The notes: generated by a model not told the origin, from the letters alone. Counted from the stretch's first letter, positions 8,571-16,396 are shown. The stretch: DNA of 35,318 nt from Saprospiraceae bacterium (GCA_020627965.1 JAHDFX010000041.1:1-35318); one strand, 5' to 3'. Made by a program: numbers and translations.

Positions 8571-9025
8571 TGCTTTCTAATATATTTCAATATTAATCCT
8601 TCGGCATCATAGGTTTCATTGCCTTCCAGCTTACCTTTTCGCCTTTCTATAACTTGGAAACCTTCGTTCAAATAGAGTTGAATAGCAGGCTGATTGCCCG
8701 ATAAGACCTCAACAACTACCTCATTCTCAAATTTTTCTATGGCAAATCGGAGCAGGCTGCGCCCTACACCTTTCCTGTAATATGCCGGATCGACGTATAG
8801 CCAGGTAATTTCATCTTTTTCAAAAGAAACGAAACCGACCACTAAGTCATCTATAAGTGCAACAAAGTGTCCTTCACCAAAGAAGCCTTCATTCTTTGCT
8901 GTTTGTTCCAGATTCAGGAATGCCCCTAAATCAACAGAACCTGTTAGTTCATCGATACGGGCTTTATCGTGAATTTCGCAGCATCGTTGCCAGTCTTTCT
9001 CCATGTATGGTCTTATTGTTATCAT
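8567..9025 (-). CDS. GNAT family N-acetyltransferase
   Basis: This 152-residue protein has the GNAT fold signature. The acetyl-CoA pyrophosphate-binding motif A is seen as W-L-Y-V-D-P-A-Y-Y-R-K-G-V-G-R-S-L-L (about residues 75-92), followed by N-Q-P-A-I-Q-L-Y-L-N-E-G-F (motif B). It begins with I-R-P-Y-M-E-K-D, typical of the family. The acceptor (protein N-terminus, small amine or antibiotic) cannot be read from sequence. Its stop overlaps the putative TTG start of the patatin-like gene by 4 nt, so the two are probably co-transcribed. It starts only 2 nt after the end of the broken protease gene, so transcription may continue from that gene. Confidence 0.85.
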   Translation of the reverse strand: MITIRPYMEKDWQRCCEIHDKARIDELTGSVDLGAFLNLEQTAKNEGFFGEGHFVALIDDLVVGFVSFEKDEITWLYVDPAYYRKGVGRSLLRFAIEKFENEVVVEVLSGNQPAIQLYLNEGFQVIERRKGKLEGNETYDAEGLILKYIRKH

Positions 9026-9026
9026 T

Positions 9027-10553
9027 TTAATAGATAACTATTTTTCGATACATTATTGAACCTTCTACCTCGATAGTTATAAAATACATACCTGCTTCTA
9101 AGCCATTTGTTTCTATTTCAATAGATTGAAAACCATTGGTCTGTCCTTGATAAATATTTTTTAATTGCTGACCAGCAAGATTGAAAAGGTCAATATTAAC
9201 TGGCAGGTTTCTTTCTGTTTCAAACTGTATTTGTACCATATTTCCCGTAGATAAAAAGTTCGGTATTATCTGCACGTTTTTCAGCTCATCGATATTATTT
9301 GTGTTAATAAAACCAACTGGTTCAAAAGACACACCAGCAGAATTTGAAGTGCAAGTATAGCCAGGATTGTAAGCACGTACTCGCCAGTAATAAGTGAAGC
9401 CTTCCTGCCAGACATCAGGAATATTTATCGCCGTATCTGACGTAATCATTTCTGCCACTTTAAAAGTAGGATTAAAATTGGGTAAACGATTAGCTTCAAA
9501 GTAATAAGTTGTAGCATTAGGTACACTCGTCCACTTAAAATCAACCGCTTGTATACCTCCAACAGCGAAACCTATCGGTTCCAGTTCAGCAGGTGTAACA
9601 GAAATGGGTGTATTTTCAGGGTCTTGATTATATAAATGCCCTGGTTTTTGGTCGATCAGATTGGCACGCATAGCTCCTGCCTGTTCTGGTGTGAAATACA
9701 TATTGCAGGCATCATTGGCATAGCTCATGAAGTTCCCGCCATCTGAGCGAAAATCCACTCCATCAGGGTCTTTTTGAAGTTGATTACTTTATCCATCTGC
9801 ATTACAGGCAAAGCCCTGACTCAAATAATCTGGCGGTGTATCACAGAAACCATCGGCAGCAGTTGTGCAATTGGTACGTGCTACCAACTCTACTTCCGCT
9901 GTATCAATAATGATGGTATCTGGATTAAAAACGGGTTTGAATAAAGTATAATTATAATAAACCTCAGTAGGAGTAGGATCACTATAACTATACAGGTCGC
10001 CTTCCCAACCGAGGAAAGTATGCTGTACAGAAAGATTGTGCCCGATCTCATGTGCCCAGGTATGTGAGCCTGGTCCCATATTCCCATTCCGCAGTGCAAT
10101 ACCATCGGCAGAAGGCAGATTATAGCCGCCTGAACCAGCAGCTACAGAGACATAATAACAGTTGATCGTATTAGGGATATTATTCAAGGTCATCATCTCA
10201 TAGCCGTCCTCGATATTATCATGATTATACCAGGATGAATTATCAATGTAATTGAATTCTCCTTCCAGGAAAAACTGGATATTGGATGGTTCAAAATCTT
10301 CATTGAGCTGACAGAAATCGTCAAGAACAGAAGCCACAGGGTAATAGCCGCCACCAGCATCTGTTCCTAGTATATGAACGGTTACAGGTACATACAGAGT
10401 AGTATCTCCTCCACGTTGAAAATTATCTGAATTTTGCTGATAACGTTTTAGCCATTCTGATTTGTAAGGCGGGGTTGCACAGTGCTGGATTATTTGTGCT
10501 GACAGGATTGTACCAAAGAGACTGATGATTATAGTAATGTAAATATGCTTCAT
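9027..10553 (-). pseudogene. M43 (pappalysin-like) metalloprotease with T9SS tail, interrupted by an in-frame TAA
   Basis: A start ATG at 10553 opens a protein with a signal peptide (M-K-H-I-Y-I to S-A-Q) and the zinc motif H168-E-I-G-H-N-L-S-V-Q-H178. The frame stops at a TAA (9791-9789) after residue 254 (C-N-A-D-G). With no frame change the same reading continues as S-N-Q-L-Q-K-D-P-D-G-V-D-F to the end at 9027. That second part holds the Met-turn (F-M-S-Y-A-N-D-A-C), a fibronectin-type-III-like region and a type A sorting domain ending K-I-V-I-Y. The neighbouring paralogue (10709-12205) has the same order without a stop (C-N-P-Q-G-E-G-C-N-Q-I-D-P-D-G-V), and total lengths match (508 codons here, 498 there). 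A single substitution such as GAA or CAA to TAA explains the break. The truncated product would keep the HExxH helix but lose the Met-turn and secretion tail. Sequencing error or readthrough remain possible. Confidence 0.85.
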
Positions 10554-10649
10554 AGTAATATGATTAGGCTTTTAACTTGCTTTTTTCAATAAGTCATTAA
10601 TATTGTACTTCTGATACTTTTTTTTATTTTTTGTATTTATTAGAAAGAC

Positions 10650-10676
10650 AAAGAGCATCGGTATCCGATGCTCTTT
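10650..10676 (-). terminator. Perfect 12-bp hairpin between the tandem M43 genes
   Basis: Arms aaagagcatcgg (10650-10661) and ccgatgctcttt (10665-10676) flank a TAT loop. It lies 33 nt after the stop of the intact protease gene and upstream of the broken copy, so it probably ends the transcript of the intact gene. No long U-tract follows on the minus strand. Confidence 0.7.
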
Positions 10677-10708
10677 GCGTATAATAACATAAAGTCTGGG
10701 CAATTGTA

Positions 10709-12205
10709 TTATTGTCCGATAATTAATTTTTTCTGAATGGCACCTTCTGCAAAATCGATACTAACTACATACATTCCAGCAGGGAGATTTTGTGTATTGA
10801 TAGCAAAACGATTCAAGGAAGCCGCTAAGTTTACATTTTCGCTGTATACTCGCTGGCCCTGTACATTGTAAAGATTCAAAGTTCCTTCCATTGCACGACT
10901 GCTCTGCAATTCAATATTAACAGATTGCCCATTAAGAACTGGATTAGGGGATACATTGAAACCTTCGAGTCCTTCTATATCTTCATTAGCAACAGTCCAA
11001 TCAGCTGTCATAAAATCAGCCGTTTCTGAATATGGCGCACAAGTATAACCAGGATTAAGTGGTTTAACTCTCCAGTAGTAAGTTTGGTTCGGCTGTAATA
11101 CATAGCTAAAATGCTCGTTTACAGTAGCAGTAACTTCCTCTACAGTAAAGGTTGGAGAGAAAGCAGGTGTACGGTTAATTTCAAAAATGTAAGATGTTGC
11201 ATTACCTACAGGAGTCCAGTTGAAGTAAACTTCATCATATGCCCTTAGTGCTCCATCTGGTGGCAAGTAAGCAGAAGAAGTTCCTGTGATGTCTCCCATT
11301 TGAGCAGGGACTGGCAAATTATATAAGTCCTGACGTAAATTATCGATTAATGCTTTCATAACATCTACCTGATTCGCAGTAAATTTGCTCACACAGGCAT
11401 CATTTGAGTATGACATGTAATTTGTGCCATCTGGTCTGAACTGTACTCCATCAGGATCAATTTGATTACAACCTTCTCCTTGCGGATTACACTGCCAGCG
11501 ATCAGAAGAATAATCTGGTGGTGTATCACAAATGCGGTCACCTTTAGTTGTACAATTTGAGCCATCTACCTTTTCTGCATTATTCATCTGTGTATTGCAA
11601 TTCAAGCCGCTACCTTCATGCCCAAAGAACGTATGCGGCAGTCCGAAGTAGTGTCCTAACTCATGGATCAGTGTAGAACCACTCCAACATACAGAAGATA
11701 CCTGAATAAGATCAGGCGAACCAACAGTTTGCTGGTAAATAGCAGAACCTTTATATACTCCGCAGAGATCCTGTCCGCTAACAGCAGAATGAACGAAAAT
11801 ATTTACTGTACTGGCAACGCTATACAACAAATCAAGTGTTCCGTCTGAATTTGGATTAGAATTAAAAGTACTGTTATCATGATACTCTATACTATTCAAA
11901 TACAGGTTCATGCCATATTCTGCATATTTCTCACTGGTTTCACAGAATACTTCATATACAGAAGCATCTGAGACTCCACCCGAGCCATCGCTATTACGGA
12001 GTACGTGAATAGTTAGTGGCATGGTATAATTATTTCTTGGCGAGTATGTGCCATTAGCAACTTCTGCCGACACTCTTTCCAGTATAGAAAGCATATTGGC
12101 AGGATATTCAGATCCACACCATTCGGCAGGTTTTTCATTTTGGGCAAAACCAACAAAGGGAAGTGCCAGTAAGATAAGAAGACATGATAAGTTAAAGTTT
12201 TTCAT
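10709..12205 (-). CDS. Secreted M43 (pappalysin-like) zinc metalloprotease with T9SS type A tail
   Basis: Start chosen at ATG 12205, which opens a clean signal peptide (M-K-N-F-N-L-S-C-L-L to G-F-A-Q); an upstream in-frame ATG at 12244 would add 13 hydrophilic residues before it. The 498-residue protein carries the metzincin zinc site H-E-L-G-H-Y-F-G-L-P-H, with the first His at residue 181, and the Met-turn Y-M-S-Y-S-N-D-A-C. Several Cys pairs (G-D-R-I-C-D-T-P-P-D-Y, G-C-N-Q) suit an extracellular protease. A fibronectin-III-like region follows (W-T-P-V-G-N-A-T-S-Y and Y-Y-W-R-V-K-P), then a type A sorting domain beginning V-S-P-N-P-V-L and ending K-K-L-I-I-G-Q. It should be exported by Sec, then cross the outer membrane by T9SS. 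The substrate protein is unknown. Its tandem paralogue downstream is broken. Confidence 0.9.
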   Translation of the reverse strand: MKNFNLSCLLILLALPFVGFAQNEKPAEWCGSEYPANMLSILERVSAEVANGTYSPRNNYTMPLTIHVLRNSDGSGGVSDASVYEVFCETSEKYAEYGMNLYLNSIEYHDNSTFNSNPNSDGTLDLLYSVASTVNIFVHSAVSGQDLCGVYKGSAIYQQTVGSPDLIQVSSVCWSGSTLIHELGHYFGLPHTFFGHEGSGLNCNTQMNNAEKVDGSNCTTKGDRICDTPPDYSSDRWQCNPQGEGCNQIDPDGVQFRPDGTNYMSYSNDACVSKFTANQVDVMKALIDNLRQDLYNLPVPAQMGDITGTSSAYLPPDGALRAYDEVYFNWTPVGNATSYIFEINRTPAFSPTFTVEEVTATVNEHFSYVLQPNQTYYWRVKPLNPGYTCAPYSETADFMTADWTVANEDIEGLEGFNVSPNPVLNGQSVNIELQSSRAMEGTLNLYNVQGQRVYSENVNLAASLNRFAINTQNLPAGMYVVSIDFAEGAIQKKLIIGQ

Positions 12206-12410
12206 ATTCAATTTACTTTTATCACTATTACTAGAAATAAACATTTATTTTGAAAAAGCGTCAAAATAAAGCTTCATATATAGCAATGGGAAGACTAATT
12301 ATTAATTTATACAAAATTAGCAAAAAAATCGTCATTATAATGTCGAAAAACAGACAATTGTTTTGCCTATATGCGAATAACCTATCTAAACTTTTGCTCA
12401 GTCCTTTTAA

Positions 12411-12425
12411 CAATACTCCGTATTG
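12411..12425. repeat. 15-nt mini-palindrome caatac-tcc-gtattg
   Basis: The 6-nt arms are perfectly complementary around TCC. The sequence is the exact reverse complement of the copy at 12648-12662, so the two form a 252-nt inverted pair. On the minus strand the loop is GGA closed by C-G. Confidence 0.6.
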
Positions 12426-12625
12426 GTTTTTGCTTTTATCAGTCAATTGTAAATCGACATAAAGCTCATACATACAGTATGTTGACAATCAGGATATTCG
12501 CTTTAGTTTTTTCATTAGGTAATATTTTTGAGCGTTTGCAGAATACCCACATGCTCAAAAAAATAAAATCCATTTTTCAGATTTTTTATAATTTATTGAT
12601 CGTCAAATGACATTATATCTTAAAC

Positions 12626-12662
12626 GAATGCGGAGCATTCTCAATATCAATACGGAGTATTG
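12626..12662. repeat. Two adjacent 15-nt mini-palindromes (gaatgc-gga-gcattc and caatac-gga-gtattg)
   Basis: The copies at 12626-12640 and 12648-12662 share the loop GGA and the pattern xAATrC-GGA-GyATTx but differ at stem positions 1/15 and 5/11. Both differences are compensated (G-C to C-G, and G-C to A-T), so pairing is kept. They lie about 150 nt before the mdh start. Confidence 0.6.
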
Positions 12663-12682
12663 TTTAATATACTGAGTATTTA

Positions 12683-12717
12683 ATAGAACTTAAAATAAGA
12701 GTATGTTTAAGTTCTAT
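12683..12717. promoter_or_regulatory. Hairpin just upstream of the mdh promoter box
   Basis: Arms atagaacttaaa (12683-12694) and tttaagttctat (12706-12717) are perfect 12-nt inverted copies with an 11-nt loop. The right arm ends 23 nt before the candidate -7 box, covering where a -33 element would be expected. It may be an operator, the end of an upstream transcript, or a dispersed repeat. Confidence 0.5.
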
Positions 12718-12740
12718 CACTCATGTACAAAAAAAATGTC

Positions 12741-12748
12741 TATTTTTG
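12741..12748 (+). promoter_or_regulatory. Candidate -7 box (TATTTTTG) of mdh
   Basis: TATTTTTG matches TAnnTTTG and lies 65 nt before the mdh ATG. A -33 TTTG is not evident at the usual spacing, where the inverted repeat ends instead. Confidence 0.5.
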
Positions 12749-12813
12749 CGAATCTTTATAATAAGTACCATAGGTACTTAATACAAACCAAACATATTTA
12801 AATATTTATAAAA

Positions 12814-13749
12814 ATGAGTAAAGTAACTGTTGTAGGAGCTGGCAATGTAGGAGCTACCTGCGCTAATGTACTGGCACATGCCGATCTCGTTAAGGAAGTT
12901 GTACTTTTAGATATAAAAGGTGATTTCGCAAAAGGTAAGGCATTGGATACAAACCAGCAGGGTCCTATTGATTATTATAGCACAAAGACGACTGGTACAG
13001 ATGATTACAAGGATACTGCAAATTCTGATATTGTTGTTATCACGGCAGGTATTCCACGTAAACCAGGTATGAGTCGTGATGACCTGATTTCTACGAATGC
13101 GAAGATCGTTTCTTCTGTTACAAAGTCGATCATGGAACATTCTAAGAACCCGATCATCATTGTGGTATCTAACCCACTGGATGTAATGACTTATGCAGCA
13201 TTTAAGGCTTCTGGCCTTCCTTCATCTCGTGTTTTTGGTATGGCTGGTATTCTTGATACTGCCCGCTATCGTGCTTTCCTATCAATGGAATTGAACATTT
13301 CTCCTAAAGATTTTCAGGCTGTACTGATGGGTGGACATGGTGATACTATGGTTCCTCTGCCACGTTATACGACTGTTGCTGGTATTCCTATCACTGAATT
13401 GATCGATGGCGACAAGCTGAATGCTATCGTTGAACGCACCAAGAAAGGTGGCGGAGAATTAGTGAAATTAATGGGTACTTCTGCATGGTATGCACCTGGT
13501 GCTGCTGCTGCACAGATGGTACAAACCATCTTACGTGATGAAAACCGTATTTTCCCATGTTGTGCTAAGCTAGATGGACAATATGGTATTAAAGATATGT
13601 TCCTTGGAGTTCCTGTAAAACTAGGGAAAGAAGGTATTGTACAAGTTTTAGAACTGGATTTGAATAAAGAAGAAATGGCATTGTTGCATAATTCTGCAGA
13701 TCACGTTCGTAAAGTAATGGATACTTACGAGAGTATGAATATTTCGTAG
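12814..13749 (+). CDS. mdh: Malate dehydrogenase (LDH-like type)
   Basis: This 311-residue enzyme oxidises malate to oxaloacetate with NAD+ in the cytoplasm (TCA cycle). The Rossmann motif G8-A-G-N-V-G13 and acidic D33 at the end of beta-2 point to NAD rather than NADP. Substrate-binding arginines are R82 and R88 in the mobile loop (G-I-P-R-K-P-G-M-S-R) and R151; the catalytic pair is D148 and H175 (G-G-H-G-D). Arg at position 82, where lactate dehydrogenases have Gln, supports malate as substrate. The length is normal for the family. It stands alone, divergent from the M43 genes and convergent with the heptose kinase gene, with a TAnnTTTG box upstream and a strong inverted repeat after its stop. 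Confidence 0.96.
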   Translation: MSKVTVVGAGNVGATCANVLAHADLVKEVVLLDIKGDFAKGKALDTNQQGPIDYYSTKTTGTDDYKDTANSDIVVITAGIPRKPGMSRDDLISTNAKIVSSVTKSIMEHSKNPIIIVVSNPLDVMTYAAFKASGLPSSRVFGMAGILDTARYRAFLSMELNISPKDFQAVLMGGHGDTMVPLPRYTTVAGIPITELIDGDKLNAIVERTKKGGGELVKLMGTSAWYAPGAAAAQMVQTILRDENRIFPCCAKLDGQYGIKDMFLGVPVKLGKEGIVQVLELDLNKEEMALLHNSADHVRKVMDTYESMNIS

Positions 13750-13752
13750 CTA

Positions 13753-13808
13753 AGAACGTGTTTAAGTTTCCCTCAATTGGCTACAAGTGGCAAATTTAAA
13801 CACGTTCT
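13753..13808 (+). terminator. Inverted repeat just after mdh
   Basis: Arms agaacgtgtttaa (13753-13765) and ttaaacacgttct (13796-13808) are perfect 13-nt inverted copies with a 30-nt loop, starting 4 nt after the mdh stop. Part of the arm (tgtttaagtt) also occurs in the hairpin upstream of mdh, so related palindromes flank this gene. Confidence 0.6.
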
Positions 13809-13818
13809 AAGTATAATT

Positions 13819-13900
13819 CACCACTAAGGACACGAAGCAATTTCTTTTTGTGAACTTCTCGTTATAAAAGTCCTTAGTTTTCTTAGTGTCCTTAGTGGTG
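13819..13900. repeat. Inverted repeat of the 'caccactaaggacac' type between convergent genes
   Basis: Arms caccactaaggacacgaag (13819-13837) and cttagtgtccttagtggtg (13882-13900) match at 18 of 19 positions when one is inverted, with a 44-nt loop. It sits 14 nt from the 3' end of the heptose kinase gene and may terminate that transcript. The type is common as a dispersed intergenic palindrome in bacteria. Confidence 0.65.
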
Positions 13901-13914
13901 CAACATTAGTCCAT

Positions 13915-14910
13915 TCAATTACCTTTTTTTATAGCCTCAAATTCTGCTTTTAGTTCAGCCTTATCTATTGGTACTACACCTACTTTCTCACAGACTATTC
14001 CTCCACCAAGATTGGCTAACATGACCAGGCTCTGCTTGTCCATTTTTGTAGCTAATCCAAGTGCAGCAAGACTAACAACGGTATCTCCGGCACCACAGAC
14101 ATCAGCAATATTTCGAATATGGGCAGGTATAATGAAACCTCCATTATAATCATCAAAATACATACCTTTATCCGATAAGGTGATTAACACATAATTGACA
14201 CCAAGTTCAGTACGAATATATTGAGCAGCCTGACGTAAACTATCTAAATTCTCTGCCTCAACAGGAAAACTAACCATAGACTTTATTTCTCTTAGGTTGG
14301 GTTTAAATAAGGTTGCCCGACGATATTCAAAGAAATTCTTTTCTTTAGGGTCTACTACAACAGCAATGTCCCTTCTTATTGCATCTGTCAAAATACTTCG
14401 AATAACATGCTGAGTCAGTACGCCTTTATTATAATCCTGAAATAAAATGACATCAATATTATTAGTTTCCAGAATATCTTTAACCTTGCTTAAAAAGTCT
14501 TTTTCCTCTTTTTCGTTAATATTGTCCTGCTGTTCCCGATCTAGCCGGATCAATTGATTCCCTCGAACCATGACACGTGATTTGATCGTCGTTATACGGT
14601 CTTTTGAGCGCAATACTCCTATTTTTGACAGCTTGTGTTCTTGAAGCATTTTATTCAATACATCACCAGCCTCATCATTACCTATAATACTACACAAATA
14701 AGGTGTAGCCCCCATAGATTTTAAATTTAAAGCTACATTAGCAGCTCCCCCAAGCCGATCGTCGGTCTTTTCAATATCTACGATAGGAACAGGAGCTTCA
14801 GGTGAGATTCGGGATGCTTCCCCACATAAATAACGATCAACCATGCTGTCTCCTACCACTAACACATTAACATGCCTAAAAGCATTAAAAATGTCACTTA
14901 TCGGTTTCAT
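13915..14910 (-). CDS. rfaE1: D-glycero-beta-D-manno-heptose-7-phosphate kinase (PfkB family)
   Basis: This 331-residue cytoplasmic kinase is predicted to phosphorylate D-glycero-D-manno-heptose 7-phosphate at C1 in ADP-heptose synthesis for lipopolysaccharide core. It matches the N-terminal kinase half of HldE: V-V-G-D-S-M-V-D-R-Y-L near the start, R-I-S-P-E-A-P-V-P-I-V, L-G-G-A-A-N-V-A-L-N, and the PfkB signature D-V-C-G-A-G-D-T with catalytic base D276. The C-terminal adenylyltransferase half of HldE is absent, so a separate RfaE2-type enzyme must be encoded elsewhere. The ATG at 14910 is preferred; a GTG directly before it would add one residue. It lies 90 nt after mnmD on the same strand. 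Confidence 0.9.
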   Translation of the reverse strand: MKPISDIFNAFRHVNVLVVGDSMVDRYLCGEASRISPEAPVPIVDIEKTDDRLGGAANVALNLKSMGATPYLCSIIGNDEAGDVLNKMLQEHKLSKIGVLRSKDRITTIKSRVMVRGNQLIRLDREQQDNINEKEEKDFLSKVKDILETNNIDVILFQDYNKGVLTQHVIRSILTDAIRRDIAVVVDPKEKNFFEYRRATLFKPNLREIKSMVSFPVEAENLDSLRQAAQYIRTELGVNYVLITLSDKGMYFDDYNGGFIIPAHIRNIADVCGAGDTVVSLAALGLATKMDKQSLVMLANLGGGIVCEKVGVVPIDKAELKAEFEAIKKGN

Positions 14911-15000
14911 CACTCCAAATGTAAAAAATTACTCTTTACTCAAAAAAGCAAATCTAGGTAAGCAATGAAAAATCAACTATTTAGATTTATTCCAAATAAC

Positions 15001-15675
15001 TTAATCAGTTATTTTCTTAACAGCTCTAGTCATTTCTCTTTTGCCTGGTGGCCCAGGTAGTGCTTCTATGGTAAAGCCCACTGCCTTCATCGTTCTTTTG
15101 ACCACTCCTTTTGCGCAATATGTGGTCATCACTCCCCCAGCCTTTAGAGCATCATACATGGTTTGCATAATAGGTGCTTCCCAGAGTTCGGGTTGAGCAT
15201 TGGGTGCAAAGGCATCGAAATAAATTATATCGTAAGCATCTAAGTCGGCAATGTCTTGAAATGTTTGTTTTCTTTTTGTTAATATAAAATGAGGTTCAAT
15301 ATTGATTGGAATTTCCCAGTCGCATTGGTGTAATTGCCGGAATATATTTCCTGTTTTTTCAACATTTATAAGTTCAGCATAATTCAATTGTTCAGCTAAT
15401 TCGGGTGGTATCGGATAAGCTTCTACTGCGGTATAATGAATGGTTAAGCCCATTTTTTCTGCTTCCAGACAGGTCATCAAAGCATTGAGTCCGGTTCCAA
15501 AGCCGATGCCCAATATACTGAGTTCTTTTTTGCTGCTTGCCTGATGCCGTAAACCTGCATTGATAAAAACATGCTCAGTTTCCTGTACTGCTCCGTACTT
15601 AGAATGATAGCTGACGCCAAATTCTTCTGCCATGATGGAGTGTGAGCCGTCTTGTGTTTCTATTATGGTGCGCAT
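15001..15675 (-). CDS. mnmD: tRNA 5-methylaminomethyl-2-thiouridine methyltransferase MnmD (single-domain)
   Basis: This 224-residue protein corresponds to the methyltransferase half of E. coli MnmC and would complete 5-methylaminomethyl-2-thiouridine at the tRNA wobble base using S-adenosylmethionine. The cofactor loop is G56-I-G-F-G-T-G-L-N-A-L. D154 lies in Y-F-D-A-F-A-P-N-A-Q-P-E-L-W, the conserved catalytic region, and Y-C-A-K-G-V-V-K-R follows. There is no FAD-dependent MnmC1 half, as is usual for stand-alone MnmD proteins. It lies between the YtxJ gene and the heptose kinase on the same strand, with spacers of 63 and 90 nt, so co-transcription is possible but not shown. Confidence 0.9.
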   Translation of the reverse strand: MRTIIETQDGSHSIMAEEFGVSYHSKYGAVQETEHVFINAGLRHQASSKKELSILGIGFGTGLNALMTCLEAEKMGLTIHYTAVEAYPIPPELAEQLNYAELINVEKTGNIFRQLHQCDWEIPINIEPHFILTKRKQTFQDIADLDAYDIIYFDAFAPNAQPELWEAPIMQTMYDALKAGGVMTTYCAKGVVKRTMKAVGFTIEALPGPPGKREMTRAVKKITD

Positions 15676-15738
15676 GTTCAGTTTAAATACATGTTGTAAA
15701 CGATTCCTCTGTACAGGACAAAAATCTATTTCATTATT

Positions 15739-16092
15739 TTATTGAAACAGACCGGGTGAATCAAGATTATCTTTCAGGTCAGTTATAGTAATTTCCAAAT
15801 GAGCAGCTTCATAGGTACATTCACCATTTCGGATAAGAATAAGCTGCGGAGATTCATGATAGACATCAAAAGTATCTGCTACTAGTTGGCTTAAGTCTTT
15901 TTGAGCAATTACATCTAAAGTATAAACTTCTAATTCTTCTGGTTTGAAATCCCAGTTTTCTGCTAGGCGAAGCAAGGCTAAATGACTCAGATCGCAACGA
16001 GGACTATGCTTAAAAATGATACAGGGAACATCCGCAGAAAGCTTAATCACTTTTTGCAAATGTTCCCTGTCTGTTAGTAGTTGAGATAACAA
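15739..16092 (-). CDS. YtxJ-like bacillithiol-system redox protein
   Basis: This 117-residue thioredoxin-fold protein resembles YtxJ, a monothiol redox protein linked with bacillithiol. The motif I-F-K-H-S-P-R-C-D-L-S places a single active-site Cys at C33, with Ser three residues on, and the later H-E-S-P-Q supplies the cis-Pro. It predicts de-bacillithiolation of proteins in the cytoplasm, and so bacillithiol in this organism; both are inferences from the family. In this frame a TGA lies just upstream and no ATG precedes the fold, so the TTG at 16092 is the likely start. That TTG is only 2 nt after the stop of a small lipoprotein gene, implying translational coupling. Confidence 0.8.
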   Translation of the reverse strand: MLSQLLTDREHLQKVIKLSADVPCIIFKHSPRCDLSHLALLRLAENWDFKPEELEVYTLDVIAQKDLSQLVADTFDVYHESPQLILIRNGECTYEAAHLEITITDLKDNLDSPGLFQ

Positions 16093-16094
16093 AC

Positions 16095-16256
16095 TTATTC
16101 AATCACATCGTCAGACGTGATAACATTTGTAATATTATCAATACCGATAGAAAGGTTTGTAGGGCATCCCATTTTACGGCTACATGAAGAAATGGCTGTT
16201 ACAAATGCGAGTAACATGATTATTGCCATCAGGCCTTTCAATTTTCTTGCTTTCAT
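16095..16256 (-). CDS. Small lipoprotein (53 residues), coupled to the YtxJ gene
   Basis: An ATG at 16256 opens a 53-codon frame ending in TAA at 16095. The product has a basic start (M-K-A-R-K-L-K-G), a hydrophobic stretch and a lipobox I-S-S-C at residues 22-25, followed by S-R-K-M-G-C-P-T-N. The mature part would be only about 29 residues, with two Cys and a Cys-Pro motif, and ends in acidic residues. It should be lipidated at C25 and held at a membrane. I know no function. The stop lies 2 nt from the TTG start of the YtxJ gene, so the two form an apparent operon. Evidence for coding is the textbook lipoprotein signal and the tight junction. Confidence 0.72.
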   Translation of the reverse strand: MKARKLKGLMAIIMLLAFVTAISSCSRKMGCPTNLSIGIDNITNVITSDDVIE

Positions 16257-16396
16257 AATTTAAAATATTTTGTTCTATAAAGATTCAGGATTTTGCTCAT
16301 AAAAACAATTTTCCACCTCTTTTATTATATGTTTTTGACACAGAAATGTCAGTATTGCCCCCTATTAATTGAATTTATGATTTCTTTAACGGAGTT

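Larger units (their letters stand above)
12206..12740. other. AT-rich divergent intergenic region
   Basis: This spacer separates the divergent M43 and malate dehydrogenase genes. I see no convincing gene; short frames here overlap one another on both strands and have no recognisable content. It holds three 15-nt mini-palindromes (12411, 12626, 12648) and a 12-bp hairpin (12683-12717), listed separately. The left half should hold the promoter of the protease gene, but no clear TAnnTTTG box was recognised. Confidence 0.5.

Noticed and set aside
9027-9758. A separate 243-residue gene starting at GTG 9758
   Set aside because: It lacks a signal peptide although it ends in a T9SS tail, and it is colinear in the same frame with the second half of the neighbouring intact protease; a broken single gene explains it better.
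9789-9791. Recoding of TAA as a sense codon
   Set aside because: TAA is used as a normal stop by other genes here, and nothing around the site resembles a known recoding signal; mutation or sequencing error is simpler.
12206-12244. Start of the intact M43 protease at ATG 12244
   Set aside because: It would put 13 hydrophilic residues before a complete signal peptide; ATG 12205 gives a standard signal.
12250-12610. Short frames on both strands in the M43-mdh spacer (60-79 residues)
   Set aside because: They overlap one another, are rich in Ile/Leu/Asn from AT-rich DNA, and show no motif or sensible context.
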